Shown: piece by piece, positions 34,979-42,435 of the stretch
How the letters are laid out: each line of letters starts with the position of its first letter
Numbering within the stretch: position 1 is the stretch's first letter
Program-made: the position numbers and the translations under genes
Assembly: GCA_018333955.1 (NCBI GenBank)
Contig: JAGXSD010000006.1
Coordinates: 1 to 64,000, forward strand
Source of the DNA: Erysipelotrichia bacterium
Lineage (GTDB): Bacteria; Bacillota_I; Bacilli_A; Erysipelotrichales; Erysipelotrichaceae
Length of the DNA: 64,000 nt
Direction: 5' to 3'
Notes under the pieces: generated by a model
Seen by the model: only the letters and a program-made list of their open reading frames with translations
The model's database searches: none
What the model was told of the DNA's origin: nothing

Positions 34979-37018
34979 ATGAAGTTAACACGCCAAAGTT
35001 ATCAACGATATGAAAGTGGCTCATTAGAGACCCGAGTCAATCATCATAAAAACCTCACAATTCGCTTGTGGGCGTTTGCCGCTATTATGTTAGTGGGTAT
35101 GTTGATCGTTTTTGCGCGTTTCTATTATATTCAAGTGATTCGTAGTGATTACTATGCTCAACGTCTTGAAATATATTCCCGCCGTATCTTAAGACTATCT
35201 GCGCCGCGAGGTGAGATGGTCGATCGAAATGGTTCGACGATAGTTTCAAATATTGAGCAATTAGAAATCACGTATATGCCTCCTTCACGACTTGATGAAG
35301 CAGCAAAACTAGAAATTTCACAACGTTTTGCATCAACTTTCGATTTGAATATTGGACAACTTCGTGAACGAGACCTTAAAGATTTATATTTGCATCTTAA
35401 TCCTAGCGCATTACAGACTTTACTGACCTCTCAAGAACGTGAAGACTTTACAAACAGAATCATTACTAATGCCCAACGACTTGAAATCGTTTTGAGTCGA
35501 ATTAATGAAACGATGTTAAGCTCATTATCATATCAAGACCAAGCTATGTGGCTTGTGAAGTTACTGATAGAGCAACCTACCGGTGGACGACCTAAAGTCA
35601 TTAAGTCCAATGTCAGTAAAGAAGAAGTTGCTTATTTGATTGAACACAATCATCTATTTCCAGGATTTGATGTTCGTATCTCTTGGGCACGCTCTTTTCC
35701 TTATGAAACAACGCTAAGACCAGTACTAGGTTTTATTTCAACTTCTACTCAAGGTGTCCCTCAAGAAAGTGTTTTATACTATCTTGCGAATGATTATTTG
35801 CGCAATGATATGGTTGGACGTGCAGGCATTGAACTTCAGTATGAAAGCATCTTACGTGGTATTAGTTCAACTTACAATTTGAGTTATCGCAGCAATGGTG
35901 AAGCAGTATTAGATGAACTTACCGTGGGTAAACAAGGGGATACCTTAAAACTTAGTTTTGATATGGAATGGCAACAATTTGCGGAAGAAACTATTATTCG
36001 AATCTTTGATGAGAACAGCAAAGTTCGAGAACGACGTTTTATGGATGTCATCGATTTTGTGATGATGGATGTGAATACTGGAGATGTTCTTGTGATGGCT
36101 TCTGTATCTAAAGGAACCAATGGGTATGTACTCAATCCAATGAACACGATTCTAAGTGCTTATGAAGTAGGAAGTGCTGTGAAAGGGGCAACGCTTTATA
36201 TGGGACTTGATCAAGGTGTTGTTCGCTATGGGGAAGTCATTCTAGATCAACCCATTAAGATACTTGACACTCCTTTAAAGCGTTCTTTTCGTGATTTAGG
36301 TCTTGTGAGTGATTTAAAAGCACTCTCACGCTCATCCAATATTTACATGTTTCACATCGCCATGCGATTAGGTGGTGCTAACTATGTGTTTGATGGCCCG
36401 CTTGCGATTAATCCTCAAGCATTCATTACAATGAGAAATTATTATTCACAGTTTGGATTAGGAACACAAACCCAAATTGATTTACCCAACGAGCAAACTG
36501 GTTTCAGTGGTACTGCGACCAATCCTGGCCTACTTCTTGACTTTGCGATTGGACAATATGATACTTATACCCCAATACAACTTGTTCAATACGCCGCTAC
36601 CGTGGCCAATGGAGGAAAACGATTAGCGCCAAGAGTTCTTATTGAAAGCTATGATTCCCAAACAGGACAGGTTAATTATGTTAATCCTGTACGAGTACTT
36701 AATATTATCGATAATATGACTGCGCTGAAACGAGTTCAAGATGGATTTAGAGATTGTGTTGTGAATGAATTATGTCGAACTCACTTTAATACCATGAGAA
36801 CTCCATTTGCGGCTAAAACAGGAACGGCTGAAACGAGTACATTTGATGAGAATAATCAATGGCTACGTTCTCATAATTCAACGATTGTATCGTTTGGACC
36901 ATTCAATCAACCTGAAGTGGCGACATCATGTGTTGCCCGTAATGCATGGGTTGAGCGCTCTCAAGCCAATATCTGTCAACTAATTACAGCCGAAATATTA
37001 AAATTTAGATATCCTTAA
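34979..37018 (+). CDS. Class B penicillin-binding protein (transpeptidase)
   Basis: 679-residue membrane-anchored D,D-transpeptidase for peptidoglycan cross-linking. One membrane segment near 30-50 (LWAFAAIMLVGMLIVFARF) precedes the PBP dimerisation domain and the catalytic domain with SAVK (S399-K402), S452-S453-N454 and KTGTAE (613-618). The layout resembles PBP2/SpoVD-type enzymes such as PbpA; elongation versus division cannot be decided from here. The start codon abuts the nfo stop. The following 105 bases before rpmG hold only an AT-rich stretch and the rpmG promoter. Confidence 0.9.
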   Translation: MKLTRQSYQRYESGSLETRVNHHKNLTIRLWAFAAIMLVGMLIVFARFYYIQVIRSDYYAQRLEIYSRRILRLSAPRGEMVDRNGSTIVSNIEQLEITYMPPSRLDEAAKLEISQRFASTFDLNIGQLRERDLKDLYLHLNPSALQTLLTSQEREDFTNRIITNAQRLEIVLSRINETMLSSLSYQDQAMWLVKLLIEQPTGGRPKVIKSNVSKEEVAYLIEHNHLFPGFDVRISWARSFPYETTLRPVLGFISTSTQGVPQESVLYYLANDYLRNDMVGRAGIELQYESILRGISSTYNLSYRSNGEAVLDELTVGKQGDTLKLSFDMEWQQFAEETIIRIFDENSKVRERRFMDVIDFVMMDVNTGDVLVMASVSKGTNGYVLNPMNTILSAYEVGSAVKGATLYMGLDQGVVRYGEVILDQPIKILDTPLKRSFRDLGLVSDLKALSRSSNIYMFHIAMRLGGANYVFDGPLAINPQAFITMRNYYSQFGLGTQTQIDLPNEQTGFSGTATNPGLLLDFAIGQYDTYTPIQLVQYAATVANGGKRLAPRVLIESYDSQTGQVNYVNPVRVLNIIDNMTALKRVQDGFRDCVVNELCRTHFNTMRTPFAAKTGTAETSTFDENNQWLRSHNSTIVSFGPFNQPEVATSCVARNAWVERSQANICQLITAEILKFRYP

Positions 37019-37084
37019 AATTTAAGATATTATCGTGTCTAAATATGGGTTTAATGAATAAAATTGTAGTATTTGAAATTTACT

Positions 37085-37095
37085 TATGATATACT
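37085..37095 (+). promoter_or_regulatory. Extended -10 promoter for rpmG
   Basis: TATGATATACT, identical to the element before phoH. GGAGGT at about 37112 precedes the GTG start. Confidence 0.6.
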
Positions 37096-37123
37096 TTACA
37101 CGCGTTAGATCGGAGGTCAGTTC

Positions 37124-37273
37124 GTGAGAGATCAAATCATATTCAAATGTAGCGAGTGCTCTATGGAAAACTACATATCAACTCGTAATAAGAAAAAACA
37201 TCCTGAAAAGATGATAGTTCAAAAATATTGCCCTAAGTGCAATAAGAAGACAGCACACAAAGAAAAGAAATAA
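37124..37273 (+). CDS. rpmG: 50S ribosomal protein L33, zinc-binding form
   Basis: 49 residues from a GTG start: a basic protein with zinc pairs C9/C12 in FKCSECSMENY and C36/C39 in YCPKCNKKTAHKEKK. That is the C+ form of L33, which sits near the E site of the large subunit. GGAGGT precedes the start and a strong terminator follows. secE and nusG, which often follow rpmG, are absent here. Confidence 0.93.
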   Translation: MRDQIIFKCSECSMENYISTRNKKKHPEKMIVQKYCPKCNKKTAHKEKK

Positions 37274-37298
37274 TCATGCATTGCATGATTTTTTTTTA
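37272..37298 (+). terminator. Terminator after rpmG
   Basis: AATCATGC and GCATGATT pair around ATT and are followed by about eight T's. The stem begins on the stop codon. Confidence 0.88.
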
Positions 37299-37320
37299 GG
37301 AATTTTTAACATTTCATCTT

Positions 37321-38154
37321 ATGTTAGGTATGAGCGAACTTGATGAACAATTAACTGCATTAATCGTATGGGGAATCCATCACCAAGTTTCAGATATCTT
37401 GATTGAAGAAGGATTAAACAACCACATTCAAGGATTAACTATGCATCAACGGTTGGTCTATGAACATCAGAATTCACTTAGAAAACTTATTGATTTTATT
37501 TTGCATAAAGCAAAACTATCATTAGGGAGTGAAGTTGCTCAAAGCGAATGGTGTGAGGTATGGACTCCTCAAGGGTTTATTAATCTTCGGGTATCTTATC
37601 TAAAAACAATGGTCTGTCGCTTCTTAACGTTAAGATTAGTACGACATAGCTTTTTAAATCTTGAATCAATACTTACACCACATCAACATCCTTTACTTGA
37701 CCTCGTTGTGTCAATAAAACATGGGTTAATCTGCTTTATTGGACAAGCAGGATCTGGAAAAAGTACTACTTTAAGATCATTTCTTCATAGTATTCAACAT
37801 CGAAGGATTATTAGTATCGAGCATCCCATTGAACATCATTGTGCATTTATGATGCAAATTGAGCAACATCATCATGATATTGAAACCTTAGTGTACCATG
37901 CATTAAGGCATCATCCTCACGTTTTAGTGATTGAAGAAGTTCGCAACTCACATGAACTTCAAGTTGCCTGTGAGGCTGCTTTAAGTGGGCATTTAGTATG
38001 CATGACATTTCATGCGCATAATCGTGAATTAGCACTTCAAAGAATGAACTCTATGATCCCTGATTTAGATGTTTCAATCATCAAAGCCTGGTTTGTCCAG
38101 AGTAGAAATGAGGAAGATGATGAAAAAATTCATGTTTCAATTCACATTTCATAA
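37321..38154 (+). CDS. comGA: Competence pilus assembly ATPase ComGA-like
   Basis: 277-residue GspE/PilB-type ATPase powering pseudopilus assembly for DNA uptake. Walker A GQAGSGKST is at 141-149, followed by the Asp-box region SIEHPIEHH and the Walker B region HVLVIEEVRNSHELQVACEAALSGHLVCMTFHAHN. It is shorter than Bacillus ComGA (about 350); the N-terminal domain is trimmed and I see no CxxC zinc loop. The ATG has no good ribosome binding site and lies only about 22 bases after the rpmG terminator. An in-frame ATG at 37330 is an alternative. It starts a tightly overlapping comG operon. Confidence 0.85.
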   Translation: MLGMSELDEQLTALIVWGIHHQVSDILIEEGLNNHIQGLTMHQRLVYEHQNSLRKLIDFILHKAKLSLGSEVAQSEWCEVWTPQGFINLRVSYLKTMVCRFLTLRLVRHSFLNLESILTPHQHPLLDLVVSIKHGLICFIGQAGSGKSTTLRSFLHSIQHRRIISIEHPIEHHCAFMMQIEQHHHDIETLVYHALRHHPHVLVIEEVRNSHELQVACEAALSGHLVCMTFHAHNRELALQRMNSMIPDLDVSIIKAWFVQSRNEEDDEKIHVSIHIS

Positions 38155-39028
38155 AAAAAAGAGCATATCACCACAATTATTACATCATATTGCCTCAACA
38201 ACTTCTTCAATGACTTCTTATTCACTCATTCAAACGATGTATCAGTTGCCTTTTAATTCATCTCAAGAATTTCTTTCATCATTTGGTGTACGCGATCATC
38301 ACAATTTTATCGAGCACTTAACGATTTTAAAATCAAACTATTGGTTTAAAGAACAAGTTATGAAGCAAGTAATCAGTTTGATTTATCCACTCATGATGCT
38401 TGTCACAAGTACATTTCTTTTCCATGTTTTTAGACTTCAACTTACTCCCATGTTGAACAAGTTTGAACCATCATCCTTATTTCAAAATTCCTTACTTTCA
38501 ATGATTCATATCGTGATGGTAAGCATGATAATCATATTTATAGCATTGCTTTATTGGATAAATAAAGCTTTATATCGAAAGATCTTAATCATACAATTTT
38601 TCAAACATACTTCCTTTATCAAGACTCTACTTGAGTGGCAATTTATGAGTGTTGTGAACAGTTCTAAAGCGTCATACTTTTCATTTCAAAACATTATTGA
38701 TCTATTAAAAGCTCATGAAACTAATCCTTTAAATTGCGTATTAGCTTATGAGTTAAAAGAACATATTGAACATGGTGAAGATTTTCAATCATGGATTAAA
38801 AAAATAAGTATTAATCATCATCTCTCTCATTGGCTTGAACATCAGATTATGAATCATCACACAAATCAATGTGAACTTTGGCAACAACAACTCCAATTTT
38901 TAATGATTCATCATTTAACACGTTTTAAGACGATGGGTTTAACTTGCGCATATGGTTTAATTGCTTTCAATATCATGGGTATGATGTCGCTATTAACATA
39001 TCCTTATGAATGGATGGTTCAATTATGA
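38120..39028 (+). CDS. comGB: Competence pilus membrane platform protein ComGB-like
   Basis: 302-residue GspF/PilC-type inner-membrane protein with hydrophobic segments near 90-115, 125-150 and 275-295. It has the overall pattern of two cytoplasmic helical repeats, each before membrane helices. I start at ATG 38120 with GAGG six bases before; in-frame ATGs at 38069, 38108 and 38117 are less well placed. It overlaps comGA by 35 bp and comGC by ATGA. Sequence conservation in this family is low, so the call rests on topology and on position between an ATPase and prepilins. Confidence 0.78.
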   Translation: MKKFMFQFTFHKKKSISPQLLHHIASTTSSMTSYSLIQTMYQLPFNSSQEFLSSFGVRDHHNFIEHLTILKSNYWFKEQVMKQVISLIYPLMMLVTSTFLFHVFRLQLTPMLNKFEPSSLFQNSLLSMIHIVMVSMIIIFIALLYWINKALYRKILIIQFFKHTSFIKTLLEWQFMSVVNSSKASYFSFQNIIDLLKAHETNPLNCVLAYELKEHIEHGEDFQSWIKKISINHHLSHWLEHQIMNHHTNQCELWQQQLQFLMIHHLTRFKTMGLTCAYGLIAFNIMGMMSLLTYPYEWMVQL

Positions 39029-39321
39029 AACAAAAACAAGCCTTTACGTTGATCGAAATGATCATTGTAATTATTATTATGTCCTATTTTTTATTAACTT
39101 CAATTCCTAACTTGACTCATATCCTTAATCTTGCCGCGTCAAAAACATGTGAGGGACAGGTTAACGTTATTAATGCTGCAATATTACAATACAAAATGGA
39201 ATACCTAAGTTACCCAAGTACTTTGCATGAATTAGTAACTCATGAAAGCTTAGAAGAAGCACAACTTTATTGTGACGGAAAACCGATTCGATATGAAAAC
39301 AATCAAGCTAAAACCCCGTAG
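39025..39321 (+). CDS. comGC: Major pseudopilin ComGC-like
   Basis: 98-residue type IV prepilin-like protein. The leader MKQKQA ends before the class III cleavage motif, giving mature FTLIEMIIVIIIM with the key glutamate at mature position 5. The hydrophobic helix spans about 7-30. Two cysteines (SKTCEGQ and LYCDGKP) could form a disulphide. ATG 39025 overlaps comGB by ATGA. In Bacillus, ComGC is the main pseudopilus subunit. Confidence 0.87.
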   Translation: MKQKQAFTLIEMIIVIIIMSYFLLTSIPNLTHILNLAASKTCEGQVNVINAAILQYKMEYLSYPSTLHELVTHESLEEAQLYCDGKPIRYENNQAKTP

Positions 39322-39616
39322 TGGAACAACCATGATTGAAATAATGATTGTTCTTATCATATCTTTGTCTTCAATCACATTCATTCAACCATTATCGCTT
39401 CACACTCATGAATTCATCATTGATGCTCATATCTTTCACAGTATGATGAAATCCATCTCAATTCATGAACCCATCCCCATAGTGTTTCAAGGTCAATATC
39501 TTAATACCTATCATCCAACTCATGCTTTTTCACATTCTTACACTAAGCACATTGACGGTAGTGACATCATTTTCTATATCGGAAGGGGATATTATGCGAT
39601 TAAAAAAAGGCCATAG
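39293..39616 (+). CDS. comGD: Minor pseudopilin ComGD-like
   Basis: 107-residue prepilin-like protein. The leader MKTIKLKPRSG precedes TTMIEIMIVLIISL with Glu at mature position 5. The start at 39293 avoids an N-terminal extension from 39272 that lies inside comGC. It overlaps comGC by 29 bp and the tiny comGE by 23 bp. No cysteine is present. Identification is by cleavage motif and by operon position. Confidence 0.8.
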   Translation: MKTIKLKPRSGTTMIEIMIVLIISLSSITFIQPLSLHTHEFIIDAHIFHSMMKSISIHEPIPIVFQGQYLNTYHPTHAFSHSYTKHIDGSDIIFYIGRGYYAIKKRP

Positions 39617-39686
39617 TATTTTAGAAGGAATAGTTTTACTTGTTTTATTGAGTCTTATGATTCATCTTATTTCAAAGTTGGTATGA
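39594..39686 (+). CDS. Minimal pseudopilin ComGE-like, 30 residues
   Basis: A 30-codon frame with AAGGGGAT five bases before its ATG. The product MRLKKGHSILEGIVLLVLLS goes on for ten more residues. It has a class III leader (MRLKKG) followed by HSILE, so glutamate is at mature position 5, then a single hydrophobic helix and nothing more. It overlaps comGD by 23 bp and comGF by ATGA, exactly at the ComGE position. Normal ComGE proteins are about 100 residues, so this is a helix-only pseudopilin or a severely shortened one. No in-frame continuation exists past the TGA at 39684. Confidence 0.7.
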   Translation: MRLKKGHSILEGIVLLVLLSLMIHLISKLV

Positions 39687-40048
39687 ATATGTTGTTACAA
39701 ACATTATTCAATATCATAATTTTCGCTTTTTTTATGAGTTTTTCATTTCAAGCCATGAGAGTAGTTACACAACCCATTTCATTAGATCCTTTGAAACATG
39801 ATTACCTTCAACTTCAATTTGACACATTAAGTACTTATTATCGTGGTGCGCACATCCATGATCATGAAGTATGTTTTACCTCATCGATATGTATTGTCTA
39901 TCATCAACATCGACTTATCTTAACCCCAGGTTATCAAATTCTACTTGAGAATCTTCAAGACTTAAATCTTTCACAAAACGAAGATTTGATTATGATTCAC
40001 TTTAAAATAAATGAACAATGGTACAGTTTTTATGTTCAGAAAGAGTAA
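39683..40048 (+). CDS. comGF: Minor pseudopilin ComGF-like
   Basis: 121 residues: a hydrophobic N-terminus (LLQTLFNIIIFAFFMSF) without a clear prepilin cleavage motif, then a beta-rich domain with two cysteines (EVCFTSSICIVYHQ) and LMIHFKINEQWYSFYVQ-like strands. Bacillus ComGF has the same layout. The ATG at 39683 overlaps the comGE stop; ATG 39689 is an alternative. It overlaps comGG by 17 bp. The call is from position and shape. Confidence 0.65.
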   Translation: MNMLLQTLFNIIIFAFFMSFSFQAMRVVTQPISLDPLKHDYLQLQFDTLSTYYRGAHIHDHEVCFTSSICIVYHQHRLILTPGYQILLENLQDLNLSQNEDLIMIHFKINEQWYSFYVQKE

Positions 40049-40346
40049 AGAGGGGAGTGTAATAATCCAAGGTTGGTTTGTGTTCCTTGTTTTTTGTGTT
40101 CTAGTTAATCGAGCTCAACTGAATCGATTTTACTATCTTCAGGCTCAACAGGAGTTAAAAAGAGCACAAGAAATTATCGAAGAACATAATAAAATCATAG
40201 AAATGATGCGACAAAAAACTTATCGATGTGAACTTAGTGATGAAACGTGCTTTACACAATCATATTCATCTTCACGATTCCTCTATCAAATAAAGTTTGA
40301 TCAGCAAACGCGTCATGTGATTGAAATACTGATCACAAAGCATTAA
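40032..40346 (+). CDS. comGG: Minor pseudopilin ComGG-like
   Basis: 104 residues. MFRKSKEG resembles a prepilin leader, and the mature start would be SVIIQGWFVFL with glutamine instead of glutamate at position 5. A hydrophobic helix is followed by a helical EAxxEL-type region (QQELKRAQEIIEEHNKIIEMM) and two cysteines (YRCELSDETCFT). It is last in the comG operon and overlaps comGF. ComGG proteins are poorly conserved, so the assignment is positional. Confidence 0.65.
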   Translation: MFRKSKEGSVIIQGWFVFLVFCVLVNRAQLNRFYYLQAQQELKRAQEIIEEHNKIIEMMRQKTYRCELSDETCFTQSYSSSRFLYQIKFDQQTRHVIEILITKH

Positions 40347-40369
40347 AATAAACAAAAGAGAGAAAAATT

Positions 40370-41410
40370 ATGAAATTAAAACACTTTATAAAAGCATTAG
40401 AAACCCATCAAGCAGATTTCTTTTTGATTAATACACAACCAATGTTGCGTTATGTTAGCTCATTCTCAGGAACTGAAGGAGTTGTAGTGATATTTAATGA
40501 TAAACTCGTTGGTTTTTTTGATACTCGTTATGCTCTTCAAGTTCAACAAGAATGTAAGTTTGATGAGCTCTATTTATTCGAAGATAAGACCATTGTACTC
40601 AGTGAAGTTGCGAAATATACAGATTGTTTACGAGGATGTTTTGATGCGAATACAACCTCGATGCTTCAAAGCAATCTTTATTCCAGTTTGTTTAAAGATG
40701 TAGTGTATGTCGACACCACTGATTTTAGAGCGCAAAAAACTGATGATGAGATTAAAATCATGAAAGAGGGCATAGCTCTTGCGGATAAAATTCTTGATGA
40801 AACAATTCCACTCATTCAAGTAGGAATGAAGGAGAATGAAGTGGTTGGCTTACTCTATCAGACGATGATTCGCCATGACATCAAACACTTCTCATTCAAT
40901 ACTATTGTGGCTAGTGGAAAACGAAGTGCATTTCCTCATGGGGTAGCATCATCAAAGATCATTGAAACCAATGATATTATCACAATCGATTATGGAATCA
41001 TCTATCAAGGTTATTGCACGGATATGACTCGTACCTTCTTTATCGGCGAAAAAGATAAAAAACTGGTTGACATATATCATGTCGTTTTACAAGCTAATGA
41101 GTTAGCCATCAAAGCCTGCAAGCCAGGGGTAAGTGGAGAAACCATTGATCGCGTTGCTCGTGATTATATTGCATCACAAGGATATGGAGCTTACTTCATT
41201 CATGGCACTGGACATGGATTAGGGTTAGATATTCATGAAGCACCTTATGTGCGACCAGGAGCGAAAAAACTCCTTGAAGTCGGCAATGTAGTGACAATAG
41301 AACCAGGGATCTATATTGAAGGATTAGGTGGTGTACGCATCGAAGATGTCGTTTTAATTACACACAACGGCGCTGAAGTCTTGACAAAAAGCCCTAAAAC
41401 CTTAAAATAG
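40370..41410 (+). CDS. pepP: Xaa-Pro aminopeptidase/dipeptidase (M24)
   Basis: 346-residue metallopeptidase removing N-terminal residues before proline. The creatinase-like N-domain (to about 120) precedes the pita-bread fold with metal ligands in TIDYGIIYQGYCTDMTRTFF, HGTGHGLGLDIHEAP, VTIEPGIYIEG and GVRIEDVVLI. It sits between comGG and efp with efp 20 bases behind; pepP-efp pairs are common in Bacilli. Xaa-Pro dipeptidase (PepQ) is the alternative; gene pairing favours the YqhT-type enzyme. Confidence 0.9.
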   Translation: MKLKHFIKALETHQADFFLINTQPMLRYVSSFSGTEGVVVIFNDKLVGFFDTRYALQVQQECKFDELYLFEDKTIVLSEVAKYTDCLRGCFDANTTSMLQSNLYSSLFKDVVYVDTTDFRAQKTDDEIKIMKEGIALADKILDETIPLIQVGMKENEVVGLLYQTMIRHDIKHFSFNTIVASGKRSAFPHGVASSKIIETNDIITIDYGIIYQGYCTDMTRTFFIGEKDKKLVDIYHVVLQANELAIKACKPGVSGETIDRVARDYIASQGYGAYFIHGTGHGLGLDIHEAPYVRPGAKKLLEVGNVVTIEPGIYIEGLGGVRIEDVVLITHNGAEVLTKSPKTLK

Positions 41411-41430
41411 TAAGGTGGAAGGTGACCATT

Positions 41431-41988
41431 ATGATAACATCAAATGATTTAAGACCAGGTATCACGTTTTCATATGAAAACAATATTTATGTATGTTTAG
41501 ATGCATCTCACAATAAGACTGCGATGCGCCAAATGATTGTGAAGGCAAAAGCTAAAAACTTACGCTCAGGCGCAATCATTGAAATCTCTTTTACTGGGGG
41601 CGATAAGATTGAACCCGCCCACATTGATAAAAATGAAATGCAGTATTTATATGATGATGGCGAAAATGTCATTTTCATGGATACTTCAACATTTGATCAA
41701 ATTGAAATTCCAAGAACTCGTCTAGAGTGGGAACTCAATTTCTTACGTCCTCAAGACAATGTGATGATTTCAATGTACGAGGGAGAGATCTTAGGAGTTA
41801 TTCTACCTGATAAAGTCGTATTACAGATTATTGAAACAGAACCTGCAGTAAAAGGCGATACGACAACAAACGCATCGAAGCGTGCTGTCTGTGAAACAGG
41901 ATTAGAAATTAAAGTGCCTTTATTTATTTCTCAAGATGAAAAAGTCCTTGTAAGCACAGTGGATGGTAAGTATAGTTCAAGAGCTTAA
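41431..41988 (+). CDS. efp: Elongation factor P with a substituted loop tip
   Basis: 185-residue EF-P that helps the ribosome form peptide bonds at polyproline stretches. The three-domain layout and the C-terminal OB fold (GLEIKVPLFISQDEKVLVST) are normal. The functional loop reads SHNKTAMRQM, where the usual is HVKPGKG. Aligned without gaps to Bacillus EF-P, residue 32 (the modified lysine) is Met and residue 33 is Arg. I start at ATG 41431 with AAGGTG six bases before, not at GTG 41422. The gene follows pepP and is closed by a strong terminator. Confidence 0.9.
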   Translation: MITSNDLRPGITFSYENNIYVCLDASHNKTAMRQMIVKAKAKNLRSGAIIEISFTGGDKIEPAHIDKNEMQYLYDDGENVIFMDTSTFDQIEIPRTRLEWELNFLRPQDNVMISMYEGEILGVILPDKVVLQIIETEPAVKGDTTTNASKRAVCETGLEIKVPLFISQDEKVLVSTVDGKYSSRA

Positions 41989-41991
41989 ACC

Positions 41992-42020
41992 AAGTTTCGC
42001 AAAGTCTGCGAAACTTTTTC
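41992..42020 (+). terminator. Terminator after efp
   Basis: AAGTTTCGCA and TGCGAAACTT form a perfect 10-bp stem around AAGTC, followed by TTTC and TTTT. Confidence 0.88.
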
Positions 42021-42042
42021 TTTTATTCACAAGAAAATGAGT

Positions 42043-42048
42043 TATAAT
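42043..42048 (+). promoter_or_regulatory. -10 box for the metal-resistance operon
   Basis: TATAAT just ahead of an operator-like palindrome. The -35 region is T-rich and weak. Confidence 0.5.
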
Positions 42049-42054
42049 ATCTAT

Positions 42055-42074
42055 ATATGAGCATATACTCATAT
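42055..42074 (+). promoter_or_regulatory. Operator-like palindrome for the ArsR/SmtB-type repressor
   Basis: ATATGAG, six bases and CTCATAT form a perfect 7-6-7 inverted repeat. It covers the expected transcription start, just before the repressor gene, where ArsR/SmtB proteins bind. It resembles the ATATGAA-type half sites of that family. Confidence 0.65.
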
Positions 42075-42084
42075 GAGGTAAATG

Positions 42085-42435
42085 ATGGAACATTGTGAAA
42101 TAATTGAAACACATACGACCCAAATCGATGACATAAAAGCAAAGCAACTTAATGAAAGTGTTTATGCAAAGATGTCACTACTACTCAAAATGATGTCAGA
42201 TCCAACTAGACTTAAGCTTTTGCATGCGCTTTTTATCCATGAATGCTGTGTTTGTGATCTTCAAGAAATTCTCGATATGTCACAATCCGCATTATCTCAC
42301 CAATTAAACACATTAAAACTCGCTCGATTAGTCACATCAAGACGAAGTGGAAAAAATGTATTCTATTCACTGAATGATGAACATGTTAAGTTACTTTTTG
42401 ATATTTCATATCAACATGTTATGGAGCAAGTATGA
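42085..42435 (+). CDS. ArsR/SmtB-family metal-responsive repressor (CadC-like)
   Basis: 116-residue winged-helix repressor expected to shut off the downstream ATPase until Cd, Pb or Zn binds. Seen: LKMMSDPTRLKLLHALF, ECCVCDLQEILDMSQSALSHQLNTLK with the CxC-type alpha-3 metal ligands, and RRSGKNVFYSL as the wing. An N-terminal cysteine (EHCEIIETH) could complete an alpha-3N site as in CadC. I start at the second of two adjacent ATGs (42085), six bases from GAGG. It overlaps the ATPase gene by ATGA. The exact metal is not decided by sequence. Confidence 0.85.
   Translation: MEHCEIIETHTTQIDDIKAKQLNESVYAKMSLLLKMMSDPTRLKLLHALFIHECCVCDLQEILDMSQSALSHQLNTLKLARLVTSRRSGKNVFYSLNDEHVKLLFDISYQHVMEQV

Noticed and set aside
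37298-37316. SigH-like promoter before comGA (AGGAATTT resembles a SigH -35)
   Set aside because: No GAAT-type -10 follows at the needed distance, so it remains a chance match.
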